Below, piece after piece: positions 6,368-6,652 of a stretch of 6,652 bases of DNA (position 1 is its first letter; every line of letters begins with the position of its first letter). The notes below the pieces were generated by a model, which worked only from the letters and a program-made list of their open reading frames with translations, was not told where the DNA came from and made no database searches. A program made the position numbers and the translations under genes. Origin of the DNA: an uncultured Fibrobacter sp. (GTDB lineage Bacteria > Fibrobacterota > Fibrobacteria > Fibrobacterales > Fibrobacteraceae); contig CAMZFJ010000101.1 of NCBI GenBank assembly GCA_947306025.1, forward strand, positions 1-6,652, written 5' to 3'.

Positions 6368-6371
6368 TAAC

Positions 6372-6383
6372 AAATGATACAAA
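6372..6383. promoter_or_regulatory. single operator half-site next to the regulator -35 element
   Basis: AAATGATACAAA, identical over 12 bases to 6445-6456 in the palindrome. It ends 4 bases upstream of the -35 hexamer at 6362-6367, where a bound protein would touch RNA polymerase. The start-to-start distance to the other copy is 73 bases, about seven helical turns. Confidence 0.55.
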
Positions 6384-6443
6384 AATTATTAAAAACAACA
6401 AATTACAAGATATAATATCAGTTTAAAAACGTTACCGCACTCA

Positions 6444-6467
6444 TAAATGATACAAATGTATCATTTA
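6444..6467. promoter_or_regulatory. 24-bp palindromic operator candidate
   Basis: Two 11-base arms (TAAATGATACA at 6444-6454 and TGTATCATTTA at 6457-6467) are perfectly complementary around a central AA. There is no T-run and no gene end beside it, so it is more likely a dimeric protein binding site than a terminator. It lies about 80 bases upstream of the regulator -35 element. The best candidate ligand is the regulator itself, by inference. Confidence 0.65.
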
Positions 6468-6490
6468 CAGAATAAATTTCAATCAAATAC

Positions 6491-6517
6491 AAAAAGGACC
6501 CAGCTTCCGCCGGGTCC
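6491..6517 (-). terminator. Rho-independent terminator of the right-edge gene
   Basis: GGACCCAGC (6496-6504) and GCCGGGTCC (6509-6517) pair with one A-C mismatch around a TTCC loop (GGAA on the minus strand). On the minus strand it ends in TTTTT (6495-6491). It lies 46 bases beyond the stop codon of the gene entering from the right and insulates the regulator operon from it. The plus strand has only a weak CTCTCTT tract, so the minus direction is the functional one. Confidence 0.85.
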
Positions 6518-6563
6518 TCTCTTCCTCCTAACAATAATTATTTACGATTTGCCCCAAAAACCT

Positions 6564-6652
6564 TTAGGGCGAACCCTCCTTTGAATCATCCTCGTGTTCA
6601 GAGACAACGGGATCATCCGCCTTAGCCCCAATATATTTGAGATTGAACTTAT
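6564..6652 (-). CDS. 3' end of an unidentified gene with an acidic C-terminal tail (partial)
   Basis: The minus strand is open from the right edge to TAA at 6564-6566. It encodes 28 visible residues beginning KFNLKYIGAK, followed by an acidic, hydrophilic end with EHEDDSKEG and ending in SP. A terminator follows 46 bases downstream on the same strand, which supports this being a real gene end. The other minus-strand frames contain stops. The family cannot be recognised from this fragment; the tail looks like a disordered extension. Confidence 0.65.
   Translation of the reverse strand, partial: KFNLKYIGAKADDPVVSEHEDDSKEGSP

Noticed and set aside
5741..6370. 209-codon plus-strand frame opposite the regulator
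   Set aside because: His/Arg-rich antisense translation with no start signal; the minus strand encodes a recognised family.
6332..6382. Longer regulator N-terminus starting at TTG 6382
   Set aside because: The added residues do not fit the family start MKPI, and the start would lie upstream of a near-consensus promoter.
6409..6419. Short GATAT-A-ATATC palindrome and TATAAT on the plus strand
   Set aside because: No acceptable -35 element 16-18 bases upstream and no plus-strand gene downstream; likely chance in AT-rich DNA.

Overview
The window looks like chromosomal DNA of a Fibrobacter species (rumen or gut cellulose degrader, close to F. succinogenes). Four things support this: a secreted family 5 glycoside hydrolase with a basic, type IX-like C-terminal tail; lipoproteins with long poly-serine linkers; a regulator of the TIGR02147 (DUF4423) paralogous family that is expanded in Fibrobacter; and strong GGAGG ribosome binding sites in front of AT-leaning intergenic DNA. 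The assignment rests on recognised families, not on a database search.

Layout. Bases 1-239 are a non-coding leader with two candidate sigma70-type promoters. Bases 240-2330 (+) encode a complete 696-residue secreted GH5 endoglucanase-type enzyme with all the expected active-site residues, a beta-sandwich (carbohydrate-binding-like) module and a type IX-like tail. Bases 2331-2459 hold a REP-like hairpin and a strong, probably bidirectional terminator serving two convergent transcription units.

The second unit is on the minus strand and reads right to left: a 277-residue TIGR02147 regulator (6331-5498), a 692-residue lipoprotein (5496-3418) and a 300-residue lipoprotein (3362-2460). The regulator stop codon and the first lipoprotein start codon are one base apart, and the ribosome binding site of the lipoprotein lies inside the last codons of the regulator, so translation is probably coupled. 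The regulator promoter is close to consensus and places the transcript start at or next to the ATG, so the mRNA is predicted to be leaderless. A 24-bp palindrome and a matching half-site 73 bp away lie just upstream, as expected for an operator.

The 300-residue lipoprotein looks like a shortened tandem copy of the larger one. The two share the signal peptide and a C-terminal jelly-roll-like domain. The small gene is also preceded by an in-frame remnant of the last 13 codons of the regulator, which marks the duplication unit. The unit therefore looks like a regulator plus cell-surface lipoprotein module next to, but transcribed towards, a cellulase gene. A role in surface carbohydrate binding or sensing is an inference.

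At the right edge (6564-6652, minus) is the 3' end of an unidentified gene with an acidic tail, followed by its own terminator, whose hairpin is almost the same as the one after the cellulase.
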